DNA of 40,498 nt from Minisyncoccota bacterium (GTDB lineage Bacteria; Patescibacteriota; Minisyncoccia; Phycocordibacterales; UBA9973). The notes below the pieces were generated by a model. It did not search any database. It saw only the letters and a list, made by a program, of their open reading frames with translations, and was not told where the DNA came from. Numbering within the stretch: the stretch's first letter is position 1; each line of letters starts with the position of its first letter. A program made the translations under genes and the position numbers. The stretch is taken from positions 11,948 through 52,445 of the forward strand of contig JAGOSA010000002.1 of NCBI GenBank assembly GCA_018062505.1. Direction: 5' to 3'. Shown piece after piece: positions 22,192 to 30,217 of the stretch.

Positions 22192-22734
22192 ATGCTTTCA
22201 CTAGACGCAAAAATAGAATCAATACTTTTTTACAAAGGCGAACCAGTTTCGTATAAGGAACTTTTGGCGATTCTCAAAGAAGATCCTGAAGCAATCAAGG
22301 AAGCAATTGCTGTTCTTCGCGAACGCCTCGCAAATAGCGGCTTGTCGCTTATCGAAAATAGCGGCGAAGTCGGCCTTTACACTTCACCTGAAGCCGGCAA
22401 AATGATTGAGGACTTGCGCAAAGACGAATTATCGAAAGAGCTTTCAAAAGCCGCGCTTGAGACTTTGTCGATCGTTTTGTATGGCAAAGACGTTGCGCGC
22501 AGCGATATTGATTTTATCCGCGGCGTGAACTCAAGCTTCATCCTCCGCAATTTGCTTATTCGCGGCTTGATTGAGCGCAAAGAGCATCCGACAGATTCCC
22601 GCAAAAATGTCTACGTGCCAACACTCGCGCTTTTGTCATTCATGGGAGTAGAGCAGCTCATCGATCTTCCTGATTATGAAACTATCCGTGCGTCTCTCGA
22701 AGAATCTAAAGAAAAAACAAACGAAGCAGAATAA
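22192..22734 (+). CDS. scpB: Segregation and condensation protein B
   Basis: 180 aa. Two winged-helix domains, as expected for ScpB: the first in LDAKIESILFYKGEPVSYKEL, the second in LETLSIVLYGKDVARSDIDFIRGVNSS, the family signature. ScpB dimers bind ScpA to complete the SMC-ScpAB complex for chromosome organisation. It is encoded just after scpA in the common order. Start 22192 is chosen because the family signature begins within a few residues; an upstream in-frame ATG (22102) would overlap scpA by 53 bases and add an unrelated hydrophobic tail. Confidence 0.93.
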   Translation: MLSLDAKIESILFYKGEPVSYKELLAILKEDPEAIKEAIAVLRERLANSGLSLIENSGEVGLYTSPEAGKMIEDLRKDELSKELSKAALETLSIVLYGKDVARSDIDFIRGVNSSFILRNLLIRGLIERKEHPTDSRKNVYVPTLALLSFMGVEQLIDLPDYETIRASLEESKEKTNEAE

Positions 22735-22774
22735 TTAGTTTATATAAAAATCGCAAAATAGTAATTTCACAATC

Positions 22775-23704
22775 ATGAACAAACTCACGCACAATGAAAC
22801 ACGCCTTTTGATAATCATTGTGGTTCTTGCTGTGCTTGGACTTTTTACTTATGGGGCATCGAGCCAGAAGTTGGCGAAACTGCAGAGCGAATATAGTCAG
22901 GAGCGACAGGATGAGGAAGCATTGACTGCTTTTTTCAGCACTGACGACAATGCAAAGGCAGTGTACGTCTACGATGCAACAAATAAAAAAGTTCTCTACG
23001 AACGAAATGCCGACATGCAGCTTCCTCTTGCCTCGGTAACGAAACTTGCGACGGCACTTACCGTAAATAAGGTTTTTGGCGAAACAGATACTATTGCCAT
23101 AAGTCCGAAATCGCTCGCCGTTGAAGGCGACAATGGCTTGATCGACGGGGAAGTTTGGAGTCGTGACCAATTGCTTGGCTTCATGCTTGTCATTTCATCG
23201 AACGATGCAGCGTATGCGTTTAAAGAAGCTTATGATGGCAACTTCATGGAAACAATGAATGCATATGCTAAAGAAATCGGCCTTGAGAATACGACATTTT
23301 CAAATCCTGCAGGACTCGACTTTGACGGCAAAGCAGGCTCGGTTGGAACAGCGAGAGATATGTCGACGCTCATTTTGCATTTTCTCGATACGATGCCGGC
23401 AGTTGCCGCTGAAACAATTCGACCGCAGCAGACTTTCAAAAGCGCTGCAAACGCCGGCGCGTCAGGCAAATCTCACACTATTTCAAATACAAATGACCTC
23501 TCAGTTCACATAGATAGCCTGCTGGCGTCGAAGACTGGCTACACAAGACTGGCAGGCGGAAACCTAGCACTCGCTTATAGAATGCCGATTTACGGCAATA
23601 CGATTGTCATCGTTGTCCTTGGCTCGACAAAGGAGGGGCGCTTTGTCGATATTGAGCGCTATATGGAAGGTGTTGAGAATTACTTTAAGATTTCTAAAAA
23701 GTAA
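22775..23704 (+). CDS. D-alanyl-D-alanine carboxypeptidase (peptidase S11)
   Basis: 309 aa. An N-terminal membrane anchor or signal (about 10-27) is followed by an extracytoplasmic penicillin-binding-protein fold. Active-site motifs are S87-V-T-K90 (SxxK), SSN at 141-143 (SxN) and KTG at 253-255. S11 enzymes trim the terminal D-Ala of peptidoglycan stem peptides. The usual C-terminal anchoring domain of PBP5 is missing; anchoring is likely by the N-terminal helix. It begins the cell-wall gene run, 15 bases before mraY. Confidence 0.92.
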   Translation: MNKLTHNETRLLIIIVVLAVLGLFTYGASSQKLAKLQSEYSQERQDEEALTAFFSTDDNAKAVYVYDATNKKVLYERNADMQLPLASVTKLATALTVNKVFGETDTIAISPKSLAVEGDNGLIDGEVWSRDQLLGFMLVISSNDAAYAFKEAYDGNFMETMNAYAKEIGLENTTFSNPAGLDFDGKAGSVGTARDMSTLILHFLDTMPAVAAETIRPQQTFKSAANAGASGKSHTISNTNDLSVHIDSLLASKTGYTRLAGGNLALAYRMPIYGNTIVIVVLGSTKEGRFVDIERYMEGVENYFKISKK

Positions 23705-23706
23705 AC

Positions 23707-23712
23707 TATAAT
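23707..23712 (+). promoter_or_regulatory. -10 box of mraY, leaderless
   Basis: Perfect TATAAT, 7 bases before ATG 23720. Confidence 0.55.
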
Positions 23713-23719
23713 TCTCTTT

Positions 23720-24784
23720 ATGATTGCTTTAACCCTAACGAAAGTCCTTTTGCCTGCCGCCACAGCTTTTTTGATTGGCATTGCTATTACGCCATTTCTA
23801 TCTGGCATCATGTACAAGTACAAGCTCTGGAAAAGGGTATCAAGGCAGACTGCAAACCCAGACGAACTTTCAGCTGAATTCAAAAAAATAAATACAGCGA
23901 TCGAATCCGAAGAAGTTCACACTCCGCGAGTTGGCGGCATTGTTGTCTGGGCTTCGATCATTTTGACGACAATTATCTTCTGGCTGATTGCCCGATTTAC
24001 TGGCGCCAACGACAACATTTTCGATTTCGTTTCGCGACAAGAAACATGGCTGCCTCTTGCTGGTATCGTAGTCGGTGCGGCGCTTGGCCTCATCGAAGAC
24101 TTGCTCGAAATCTGGGGCGGCATCAAAAACAAACTGATTCACGGTATGCCGAGCCGCTACCTCATTCCTATTATTGCGCTCATTGGACTCGTCGGCGGCT
24201 TGTGGTTTTACATCAAGCTCGATATGAGCGTTATTAATGTGCCGTTTTTTGCTCCAACTGATATTGGCATTTGGTTTGTGCCATTTTTCATTCTCGTCAT
24301 GCTTGGCACTTTCTCGAGTCGCGTGATCGATGGTGTCGACGGCTTGTCCGGTGGAGTACTTGCAACAATATTTACGAGCTACGGATTTATCGCATTTGCG
24401 CAAGGGCAATATGACATCATGACACTTTGCTTTGTCATTGCTGGAGCTTTGCTTGCATTCCTCTGGTTCAATGTTCCGCCAGCTCGTTTCTATATGGGTG
24501 AAACAGGAATGCTTCCGCTGACAATTGCGCTCACCGTTATTGCTTTCCTGACGCATGAGCCTTTGCTTTTACTCGTCATCGGCTTTCCGCTCGTCGCAAC
24601 AGCGCTCTCGTCTTTCATTCAAATTATTTCAAAGAGGTTTTTCCACAAGAAAGTATTCCTAGTCGCTCCGCTTCACCACCACTTTGAAGCCCTCGGCTGG
24701 TCCCGTCCAAAAATTACTATGCGATACTGGATTGTCAGTTTGATGTGTGGCATTGTCGGCATCGTCATTGCGTTGTGGTCCTAA
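23720..24784 (+). CDS. mraY: Phospho-N-acetylmuramoyl-pentapeptide transferase (MraY), divergent
   Basis: 354 aa with about ten membrane helices. MraY moves phospho-MurNAc-pentapeptide to undecaprenyl phosphate, forming lipid I. Family marks are HTPRVGG (67-73), DGVDGLSGG (204-212), MGETG (259-263) and APLHHHFEALGW (His319-321), the last being specific to MraY within its superfamily. Two acidic motifs differ from the classical enzyme: the first Asp of the cytosolic DD pair is Glu (E126-D127), and MGDTG is MGETG. About 20 extra residues lie before HTPRVGG (about 43-65). ftsW follows and murG is nearby, which supports the role. Confidence 0.85.
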   Translation: MIALTLTKVLLPAATAFLIGIAITPFLSGIMYKYKLWKRVSRQTANPDELSAEFKKINTAIESEEVHTPRVGGIVVWASIILTTIIFWLIARFTGANDNIFDFVSRQETWLPLAGIVVGAALGLIEDLLEIWGGIKNKLIHGMPSRYLIPIIALIGLVGGLWFYIKLDMSVINVPFFAPTDIGIWFVPFFILVMLGTFSSRVIDGVDGLSGGVLATIFTSYGFIAFAQGQYDIMTLCFVIAGALLAFLWFNVPPARFYMGETGMLPLTIALTVIAFLTHEPLLLLVIGFPLVATALSSFIQIISKRFFHKKVFLVAPLHHHFEALGWSRPKITMRYWIVSLMCGIVGIVIALWS

Positions 24785-24822
24785 GAGAAGCACAGTAGCC
24801 ATAAAGAAGTTCTTTAGAAATT

Positions 24823-25950
24823 ATGCAAGAAATTGAAAACAAAACACAAGGCAAGAAAGTAGACAAACTTTTCCTGACCATTATATTGTTGCTCACCGGC
24901 ATTGGCTTGGTTTTTTTCATTTCAGCATCGCTTGGCGTTTTGGCAAAGAGCGAAGCTAAGTTCTACAATATTCTCTTTACGCAGCTTGCTGTCGGTCTGA
25001 TCGGGGGAATGATTGCGCTCTACATAACCTCGCGCATCAACTACAAAGTTTGGCGTCGCTATGCATTCTTCTTCTTGCTGGCAACACTTGGCCTCGCCCT
25101 TCTCGTCTTCGTTCCCAGCCTCGGCCTGACGCACGGTGGCGCAACACGCTGGGTGAGCCTCGGCTTCATTTCCTTCCAGCCAGCCGAATTTCTCAAAATC
25201 GCATTTATTATTTACTTTGCATCATGGCTTTCAGCTGTTCGCGAGAAAGCAGATTCATTCAAGCACGGGCTTTTGCCATTTTTCATACTCATGGGCGTTA
25301 TTGCTATTGTCTTGCTCAAGCAGCCTGATACAAAAAGCTTGATCCTGATGTTCGTCACAGGATGCGCTATGTACTTCATGACCGGCGTCAGTTGGAAAAA
25401 AATCCTGCTCATTGGCGGCGTTTCGATCGCTGGCTTTGCAATTCTCGCATTCAGTACGCCGTACCTTCGCGATCGCGTCAAAACGTTCATGAATCCAGAC
25501 CACGATCCGCGCGGCTCTTCGTACCAGCTCAAGCAAGCACTCATTGCAGTTGGTTCTGGTGGTATCACCGGAAAGGGAATTGGACAGAGCGTTCAGAAGT
25601 TTAGCTACTTGCCAGAGCCGCAGGGCGACTCGATTTTTGCCGTCATTTCTGAGGAAACAGGCTTTGTTGGAGCGCTCGTGGTTATCATTCTCTATGCAGC
25701 ATTTGCCATGCGCGGCTTGCGTATCGCTGCGCGCGCCCCAGACGCTTTTGGGAGGCTTTTGGCAGTTGGACTCGTCATTTTACTCACAGCTCAATCATTC
25801 CTCAATATAGCCTCAATTACGGGCCTTTTCCCGCTCACGGGCGTGCCACTGGTCTTCATGAGCCAAGGCGGAACGTCACTTCTCATTTCGCTCGCTGCGG
25901 CCGGCATGATTTTGAATATTTCGAGGTTTCAGAAGAAGAGGAAAAGCTAG
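24823..25950 (+). CDS. ftsW: FtsW/RodA family peptidoglycan glycosyltransferase
   Basis: 375 aa, SEDS family, about ten membrane helices. Signatures seen: GGATRWVSLG near residue 105, FQPAEFLKIAFIIYFA (about 116-131), then LKQALIAVGSGGITGKGIG, and LPEPQGDSIFAVISEETGF with the family's essential-loop region. SEDS proteins polymerise lipid II glycan chains with a class B PBP. FtsW (division) rather than RodA (elongation) is chosen from its place between mraY and murG, as in the dcw cluster; sequence alone does not decide. No PBP2/FtsI gene is in the window. Confidence 0.88.
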   Translation: MQEIENKTQGKKVDKLFLTIILLLTGIGLVFFISASLGVLAKSEAKFYNILFTQLAVGLIGGMIALYITSRINYKVWRRYAFFFLLATLGLALLVFVPSLGLTHGGATRWVSLGFISFQPAEFLKIAFIIYFASWLSAVREKADSFKHGLLPFFILMGVIAIVLLKQPDTKSLILMFVTGCAMYFMTGVSWKKILLIGGVSIAGFAILAFSTPYLRDRVKTFMNPDHDPRGSSYQLKQALIAVGSGGITGKGIGQSVQKFSYLPEPQGDSIFAVISEETGFVGALVVIILYAAFAMRGLRIAARAPDAFGRLLAVGLVILLTAQSFLNIASITGLFPLTGVPLVFMSQGGTSLLISLAAAGMILNISRFQKKRKS

Positions 25951-25960
25951 CTACAATGTA

Positions 25961-25988
25961 TTGACTGTTTATAAATTTGTGCTATTAT
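25961..25988 (+). promoter_or_regulatory. Promoter of the deoxyribosyltransferase-like gene
   Basis: TTGACT-16 bp-TATTAT; leader of about 35 bases to ATG 26030. Confidence 0.6.
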
Positions 25989-26029
25989 TTAGTTATAAAT
26001 AGATCTTTAACTAACCTAAAAAATAAAAA

Positions 26030-26623
26030 ATGTATAGAAATCTGACTATTCACACTCCGACCTCAAAGTACGGAACATCCGTGCGGAAAAATGTAAAAAT
26101 TGAGACGACAAAACCAGTACTGTTTCTGGCTGGTCCAATCCGCAACGCACCCAAGTGGCAAGAAGAAGCGATAGATATTCTCTTCCAAAAAAATGAAACG
26201 GTTTTTGTTGCCAGTCCAACGAGAACACTCGGTAAAACATTAGATGGTTTTACTGAGGTCGACAAACCACAAGAATATGAAACCTTTATACGTCAGCGTG
26301 CATGGGAGCAATACTATATGTATGCCGCTGCCAAAAAAGGCACTATTATTTTCTTTCTGCCAAAGGAAGCAGAGGTAAAGGAATTCCCGGATAAAGTCTA
26401 TGCGCACATCACAATGATGGAGCTAGGATTATGGATTGCCCGATGCAAAATGGATAAGGAAATTAACCTTGTTATCGGAACTGACGGCAATTTCCCTGAA
26501 TGGTCAACAATCGAATTTGAAATTAAGACTGAGATTCCTCATGTTCAGATTTACGATTCTTTGGAAAAAACCATCGATGCTGCAATTGAGTTGTGCCGTA
26601 AGGATATACTCAATCTGCTGTAA
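26030..26623 (+). CDS. Nucleoside 2-deoxyribosyltransferase-like protein
   Basis: 197 aa. PVLFLAGPIRNAPKWQEEAIDIL (residues 29-51) is the typical strand and glycine loop opening of this family. IIFFLPKEAE and HITMMELGLWIA supply the later conserved region, including a glutamate in the position of the catalytic nucleophile (in MMELG). The enzymes swap bases on (deoxy)ribose-type nucleosides or hydrolyse them; close relatives also have other roles. It has its own promoter and terminator and sits inside the cell-wall gene run, between ftsW and murG, facing an opposing gene. Confidence 0.75.
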   Translation: MYRNLTIHTPTSKYGTSVRKNVKIETTKPVLFLAGPIRNAPKWQEEAIDILFQKNETVFVASPTRTLGKTLDGFTEVDKPQEYETFIRQRAWEQYYMYAAAKKGTIIFFLPKEAEVKEFPDKVYAHITMMELGLWIARCKMDKEINLVIGTDGNFPEWSTIEFEIKTEIPHVQIYDSLEKTIDAAIELCRKDILNLL

Positions 26624-26630
26624 GTAATGT

Positions 26631-26671
26631 AACCCACTAAAATGAAGACTCATTTCGGTGGGTTTTCTTTT
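26631..26671 (+). terminator. Intrinsic terminator after the deoxyribosyltransferase-like gene
   Basis: AACCCAC/GTGGGTT outer stem with AAATGA-AGAC-TCATTT inner hairpin, followed by TTCTTTT. Confidence 0.85.
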
Positions 26672-26711
26672 CCCTGACATTGAATGTACTTAATTATAAA
26701 TAATAAAAATT

Positions 26712-26751
26712 AAAACCGCTGTATACAAAATGTATATCAGCGGTTCTTTTT
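26712..26751. terminator. Second terminator, symmetrical, serving the opposing gene
   Basis: AACCGCTG/CAGCGGTT stem around an inner ATACA/TGTAT pairing, with A/T-rich tails on both sides. Confidence 0.8.
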
Positions 26752-26754
26752 AAT

Positions 26755-27444
26755 TCATGCTACTGCAAACGTTTTTAATTTTTCTGATGTTGCGCCTTCA
26801 AGCTTTAAGTAGTGAATAGCGCGGTGCATTCCTGACTCAGGTACTTGTTCGATTTCTTTGATGGTAAATGAACTTACATTTCCGACAAAAGAATCAATTC
26901 TGTAATCACTAATTTTGTACTCCTTTGAAATTGGTTCGGGGCTGAGGCCGAGTTGCTCTTTTGTTTCCATTAACCTGCTTGTAAAAATAGAATAGCGCGT
27001 GTCTCCACAATCAAAGAAAATTTCTTTTGATCTCGTTTGTATATATGGCCCAAGAAACTGCAGGTCTTTGTGCTTTTCGTAAAATTCCAACTGGAAGACA
27101 ACATTACATTGTCTGTTGATAATTTTTCTCAACTCCTGAATTTTCGGAGAACCAAATACAATTCCGGTTAGATCGACATGATTTTTCGGAATTCTTTCGC
27201 TAACTTTTTCTATTGCTTTGTAGTTGATCACAAGACGGTAAACCATCGAAAGGCAAATACCGCTTATTCCCAAAATCAATGTAGGATTTGATTGTATTAT
27301 TCCAAATATGCCGAGCGCAATAATACCAATAATGAGTACTCCGGCCTGAGAAAACATAGCATCTGTGCGTTTTGTTATTTCTCTGACTTCCGGATAGGCA
27401 TATCTACGCCTGTCGTCACGGTCAAGGTTCCATATTTTTTCCAT
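26755..27444 (-). CDS. Hypothetical two-helix membrane protein, 229 aa
   Basis: I do not recognise the family. A charged cytosolic N-terminus (MEKIWNLDRDDRRR) is followed by two adjacent membrane helices (about 34-51 and 54-71), then a soluble domain of about 150 residues. The hairpin-like topology places both ends in the cytosol. The soluble part contains scattered strands and no obvious catalytic motif. It ends in TGA. It is transcribed against the deoxyribosyltransferase-like gene from its own consensus promoter, and the two together split ftsW from murG. Confidence 0.7.
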   Translation of the reverse strand: MEKIWNLDRDDRRRYAYPEVREITKRTDAMFSQAGVLIIGIIALGIFGIIQSNPTLILGISGICLSMVYRLVINYKAIEKVSERIPKNHVDLTGIVFGSPKIQELRKIINRQCNVVFQLEFYEKHKDLQFLGPYIQTRSKEIFFDCGDTRYSIFTSRLMETKEQLGLSPEPISKEYKISDYRIDSFVGNVSSFTIKEIEQVPESGMHRAIHYLKLEGATSEKLKTFAVA

Positions 27445-27467
27445 TTTTTAAGATTTAGGTTTTTTAT

Positions 27468-27496
27468 AAATTAACATTAAAGATTTAACATGTCAA
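27468..27496 (-). promoter_or_regulatory. Promoter of the two-helix membrane protein gene
   Basis: Minus strand TTGACA-17 bp-TAATTT, about 24 bases before the ATG at 27444. Confidence 0.6.
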
Positions 27497-27542
27497 ACAA
27501 ACTATAAACAGAAATCCACCGATTACGGAGTCATTTTCATGC

Positions 27543-27548
27543 TATTAT
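27543..27548 (+). promoter_or_regulatory. -10 box of murG, leaderless
   Basis: TATTAT, 7 bases before ATG 27556. Confidence 0.5.
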
Positions 27549-27555
27549 TCTCCCT

Positions 27556-28683
27556 ATGAAGATCGTACTCACAGGCGGCGGGACAGGCGGGCACTTTTAT
27601 CCGATTATTGCCATTGCTGAAGAAATAAATCGCATCGTCGACAAAGAACACATTGTCGACGCAAATCTCTACTATTTTTCAGATAGTCCTTTCGACAAGA
27701 CAATGCTCTACGAAAATGGCATTCGATACGAATGGGTTCCGGCAGGCAAGTGGCGGCTCTATCCGTCTCTCAAAACTATTATCGATATGATCAAAGTGCC
27801 ATACGGTATTTTGGTTGCACTTTTCAAACTCTACAGACTTTATCCAGACGTCGTTGTCGGCAAAGGCGGCTACGCTTCATTTCCAACACTTTTTGCCGCG
27901 AAGTTTTTGCGCATTCCTGTTATCATCCACGAATCTGATACAGTTCCGGGTAAAGTTTCAAAGTGGGCGGGAAAGTTCGCCAAGAAAATTGCGATTTCAT
28001 ACCAAGACGCTATTGCATATTTTCCAAAAGAAAAAACAGCTTGGACTGGCCAGCCAATTCGCGCTGCTATCGTAAAGGCAGCTCAAGAGGGTGCAAAAGA
28101 ATATTTGCGTCTCGAAGAGGGAATTCCGGTTATTGCAATCATTGGCGGATCGCAAGGTGCGCAGACTATCAACAATGTCATCCTCGATGCTTTGCCTGAT
28201 CTCGTCAAAAAGTATGAAATCATTCACCAAACAGGCGTCAAAAACTACAAAGAAGTTTCTGAAACCGCAGCGATCATTCTCGGCGACGATCCCGACGCAA
28301 AACACTACAAGCCATTTCCATTTCTCAACGATCTTGCTACGAAGATGACGGCAGGCGCAGCGGACATTATTATTTCGCGCGCTGGTTCCGGTCTTTTTGA
28401 AATTGCGAGTTGGGGCGTTCCGTCTATTGTCATTCCAATCACTAAGACAAATGGCGACCACCAAAAGAAAAATGCGTATGCGTATGCGCGAAACGGTTCA
28501 TGCGAAGTTATCGAAGAAATAAATCTCACATCTTCAGTTCTCGAAACAGCAATCAGCGACCTTCTGACTAGTCCAGACAAGTTGGCCTTTATGAAAAAAG
28601 CGACAGCCGACTTTTCTAAGTCAGGTGCCGGACATGCTATTGCTGAGCAAGTTGTGAAGATTGCGCTTAGTCACGAAAGCTAG
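27556..28683 (+). CDS. murG: UDP-N-acetylglucosamine-undecaprenyl-PP-MurNAc-pentapeptide GlcNAc transferase
   Basis: 375 aa, GT-B fold. MurG adds GlcNAc to lipid I to make lipid II at the inner face of the membrane. Seen: glycine-rich loop TGGGTGGH (6-13), GKGGYASFP (about 99-107), IHESDTVPGK (about 123-132), IIGGSQGAQTINN (about 196-208) and the UDP-GlcNAc site SRAGSGLFEIASWGVPSI. All major family blocks are present. It is separated from mraY-ftsW by two unrelated genes and has its own -10 box. Confidence 0.96.
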   Translation: MKIVLTGGGTGGHFYPIIAIAEEINRIVDKEHIVDANLYYFSDSPFDKTMLYENGIRYEWVPAGKWRLYPSLKTIIDMIKVPYGILVALFKLYRLYPDVVVGKGGYASFPTLFAAKFLRIPVIIHESDTVPGKVSKWAGKFAKKIAISYQDAIAYFPKEKTAWTGQPIRAAIVKAAQEGAKEYLRLEEGIPVIAIIGGSQGAQTINNVILDALPDLVKKYEIIHQTGVKNYKEVSETAAIILGDDPDAKHYKPFPFLNDLATKMTAGAADIIISRAGSGLFEIASWGVPSIVIPITKTNGDHQKKNAYAYARNGSCEVIEEINLTSSVLETAISDLLTSPDKLAFMKKATADFSKSGAGHAIAEQVVKIALSHES

Positions 28684-28703
28684 TCTGCAAAGCCTAATTT
28701 TGC

Positions 28704-28709
28704 TATATT
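28704..28709 (+). promoter_or_regulatory. -10 box of gltX, leaderless
   Basis: TATATT, 6 bases before ATG 28716. Confidence 0.5.
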
Positions 28710-28715
28710 TTCTCT

Positions 28716-30206
28716 ATGTCAGATACTCACAAAGACGGAGCTAAAAAAGTCGTTACTCGCTTTGCTCCAAGCCCAACAGGATACATGCACATCGGCGGCG
28801 TTCGAACCGCGCTTTTTGCTTGGGCGCTTGCCCGACAGAATAATGGAACATTTATTCTTCGCATCGAAGACACAGACAAAGAGCGCGAAGTTGAAGGCTC
28901 TATCCAGCAGATTATTGATTCACTCAAATGGATTGGTATTGATTGGGATGAAGGTATCGATATCGGCGGACCAGCAGGCGAGTACCTTCAGTCAAAACGT
29001 ATAGATCGCCATACAGAAGTTGCAAAGCAGCTCGTCGCTAAAGGTTTGGCATATGCTGATCCTTATTCAGCAGAAGAAGTTGAAGCTTTTAGAAAAAAAG
29101 CCGAAGAAGAGAAGCGGCCATTTTTGTACCGCGACCATCGTCCAGAAAATCCTCCCATCTGGGACGGCACAAAGCCGCTTCGTCTCAAAGTTACCAATAT
29201 CAAAGCTTACGAATGGAATGATCTTGTCCGCGGCAAGCTTTCAGCTGGGCCTGAAGCGCTCGATGATTTTATTTTGATCAAAAGCGACGGCTATCCGACA
29301 TACAACTTTGCGCACATTGTCGACGACCTCGATATGGGCGTCACTCACATTTTGCGATCGGATGAATTCATTTCTTCTGTACCGAAATTTCTTTCACTCT
29401 ATGATGCTCTCGAAATTACTCCGCCGCTTATGGCAATTCTTCCGCCAATCATGAGTCCGACAGGCAACAAAAAGCTCAGCAAGCGCGATGGCGCAAAAGA
29501 TGCGCTTGGCTACCGCGATGAAGGCTATCTTCCATCTGCACTTTTGAACTTCCTCGTTTTAATCGGCTGGAACCCCGGTGACGATACTGAAATCATTACG
29601 CCAGAGGAATTTATCAAGATGTTCGATGTCACTAAAATTCAGCGATCAGGTGGTGGCTTCAACGAAGAAAAACTCAATTGGATTAACAAAGAGCACATGA
29701 AGCGCTTGCCTCAGCAAGAACAATTTGATTTTGTCTTGAAGTTTATTTCATCTGATTTTGTTAATGCTTGCAGCGAGCAAAAAATTGCCCGCGTTTTGCC
29801 GATGATTATCGAGCGCATTAGTTACGGCAAACAGGCGAGCGAAATGGAAGAAAAAGGCGAGCTCGATTTCTTAATCAAGCAGCCGACACTCGACCTCGCT
29901 ATCCTCAACTGGAATGGCAAGCAGAATAATGCCGAAACTATCACGCATCTTGAAGCGATGAAGCGCATTCTTACTGATGAAATTCCCGAGTCTGGCGCAG
30001 ATGACACTATTACCGCAGAAGCAGCAAAGGAAACAATCATGAAATACGCTAGTGGTCTCGCACAACGCGGTGCTTCACTCCACCCGCTACGATATGCGCT
30101 CACAGGCCTCGCTTCTTCGCCTGATCCATTTTCTGTGATCTATATGCTTGGTAAGACAGAAAGCCTCAGCCGCATCCAAATTGCCCTCGATCAACTAGCA
30201 GGGTAA
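28716..30206 (+). CDS. gltX: Glutamyl-tRNA synthetase
   Basis: Class I synthetase charging tRNA-Glu, 496 aa, normal bacterial type. It has RFAPSPTGYMHIGG with the HIGH motif as HIGG at 25-28, RIEDTDKER, and KLSKRDGA with KMSKS-type KLSKR at 253-257. The C-terminal helical anticodon domain is complete. The window also carries tRNA-Glu(CTC). Whether the enzyme also charges tRNA-Gln cannot be read here; no gat genes are in the window. The stop codon forms part of the TAAAAT box of the next gene. Confidence 0.97.
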   Translation: MSDTHKDGAKKVVTRFAPSPTGYMHIGGVRTALFAWALARQNNGTFILRIEDTDKEREVEGSIQQIIDSLKWIGIDWDEGIDIGGPAGEYLQSKRIDRHTEVAKQLVAKGLAYADPYSAEEVEAFRKKAEEEKRPFLYRDHRPENPPIWDGTKPLRLKVTNIKAYEWNDLVRGKLSAGPEALDDFILIKSDGYPTYNFAHIVDDLDMGVTHILRSDEFISSVPKFLSLYDALEITPPLMAILPPIMSPTGNKKLSKRDGAKDALGYRDEGYLPSALLNFLVLIGWNPGDDTEIITPEEFIKMFDVTKIQRSGGGFNEEKLNWINKEHMKRLPQQEQFDFVLKFISSDFVNACSEQKIARVLPMIIERISYGKQASEMEEKGELDFLIKQPTLDLAILNWNGKQNNAETITHLEAMKRILTDEIPESGADDTITAEAAKETIMKYASGLAQRGASLHPLRYALTGLASSPDPFSVIYMLGKTESLSRIQIALDQLAG

Positions 30207-30209
30207 AAT
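30204..30209 (+). promoter_or_regulatory. -10 box of the M23 peptidase gene
   Basis: TAAAAT, overlapping the gltX stop, 8 bases before ATG 30218. Confidence 0.45.
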
Positions 30210-30217
30210 AGAAGCCT

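Noticed and set aside
23870-24556. 228-codon minus-strand frame
   Set aside because: Antisense to mraY and composed of a charged, low-hydrophobic sequence typical of the reverse strand of a membrane-protein gene.
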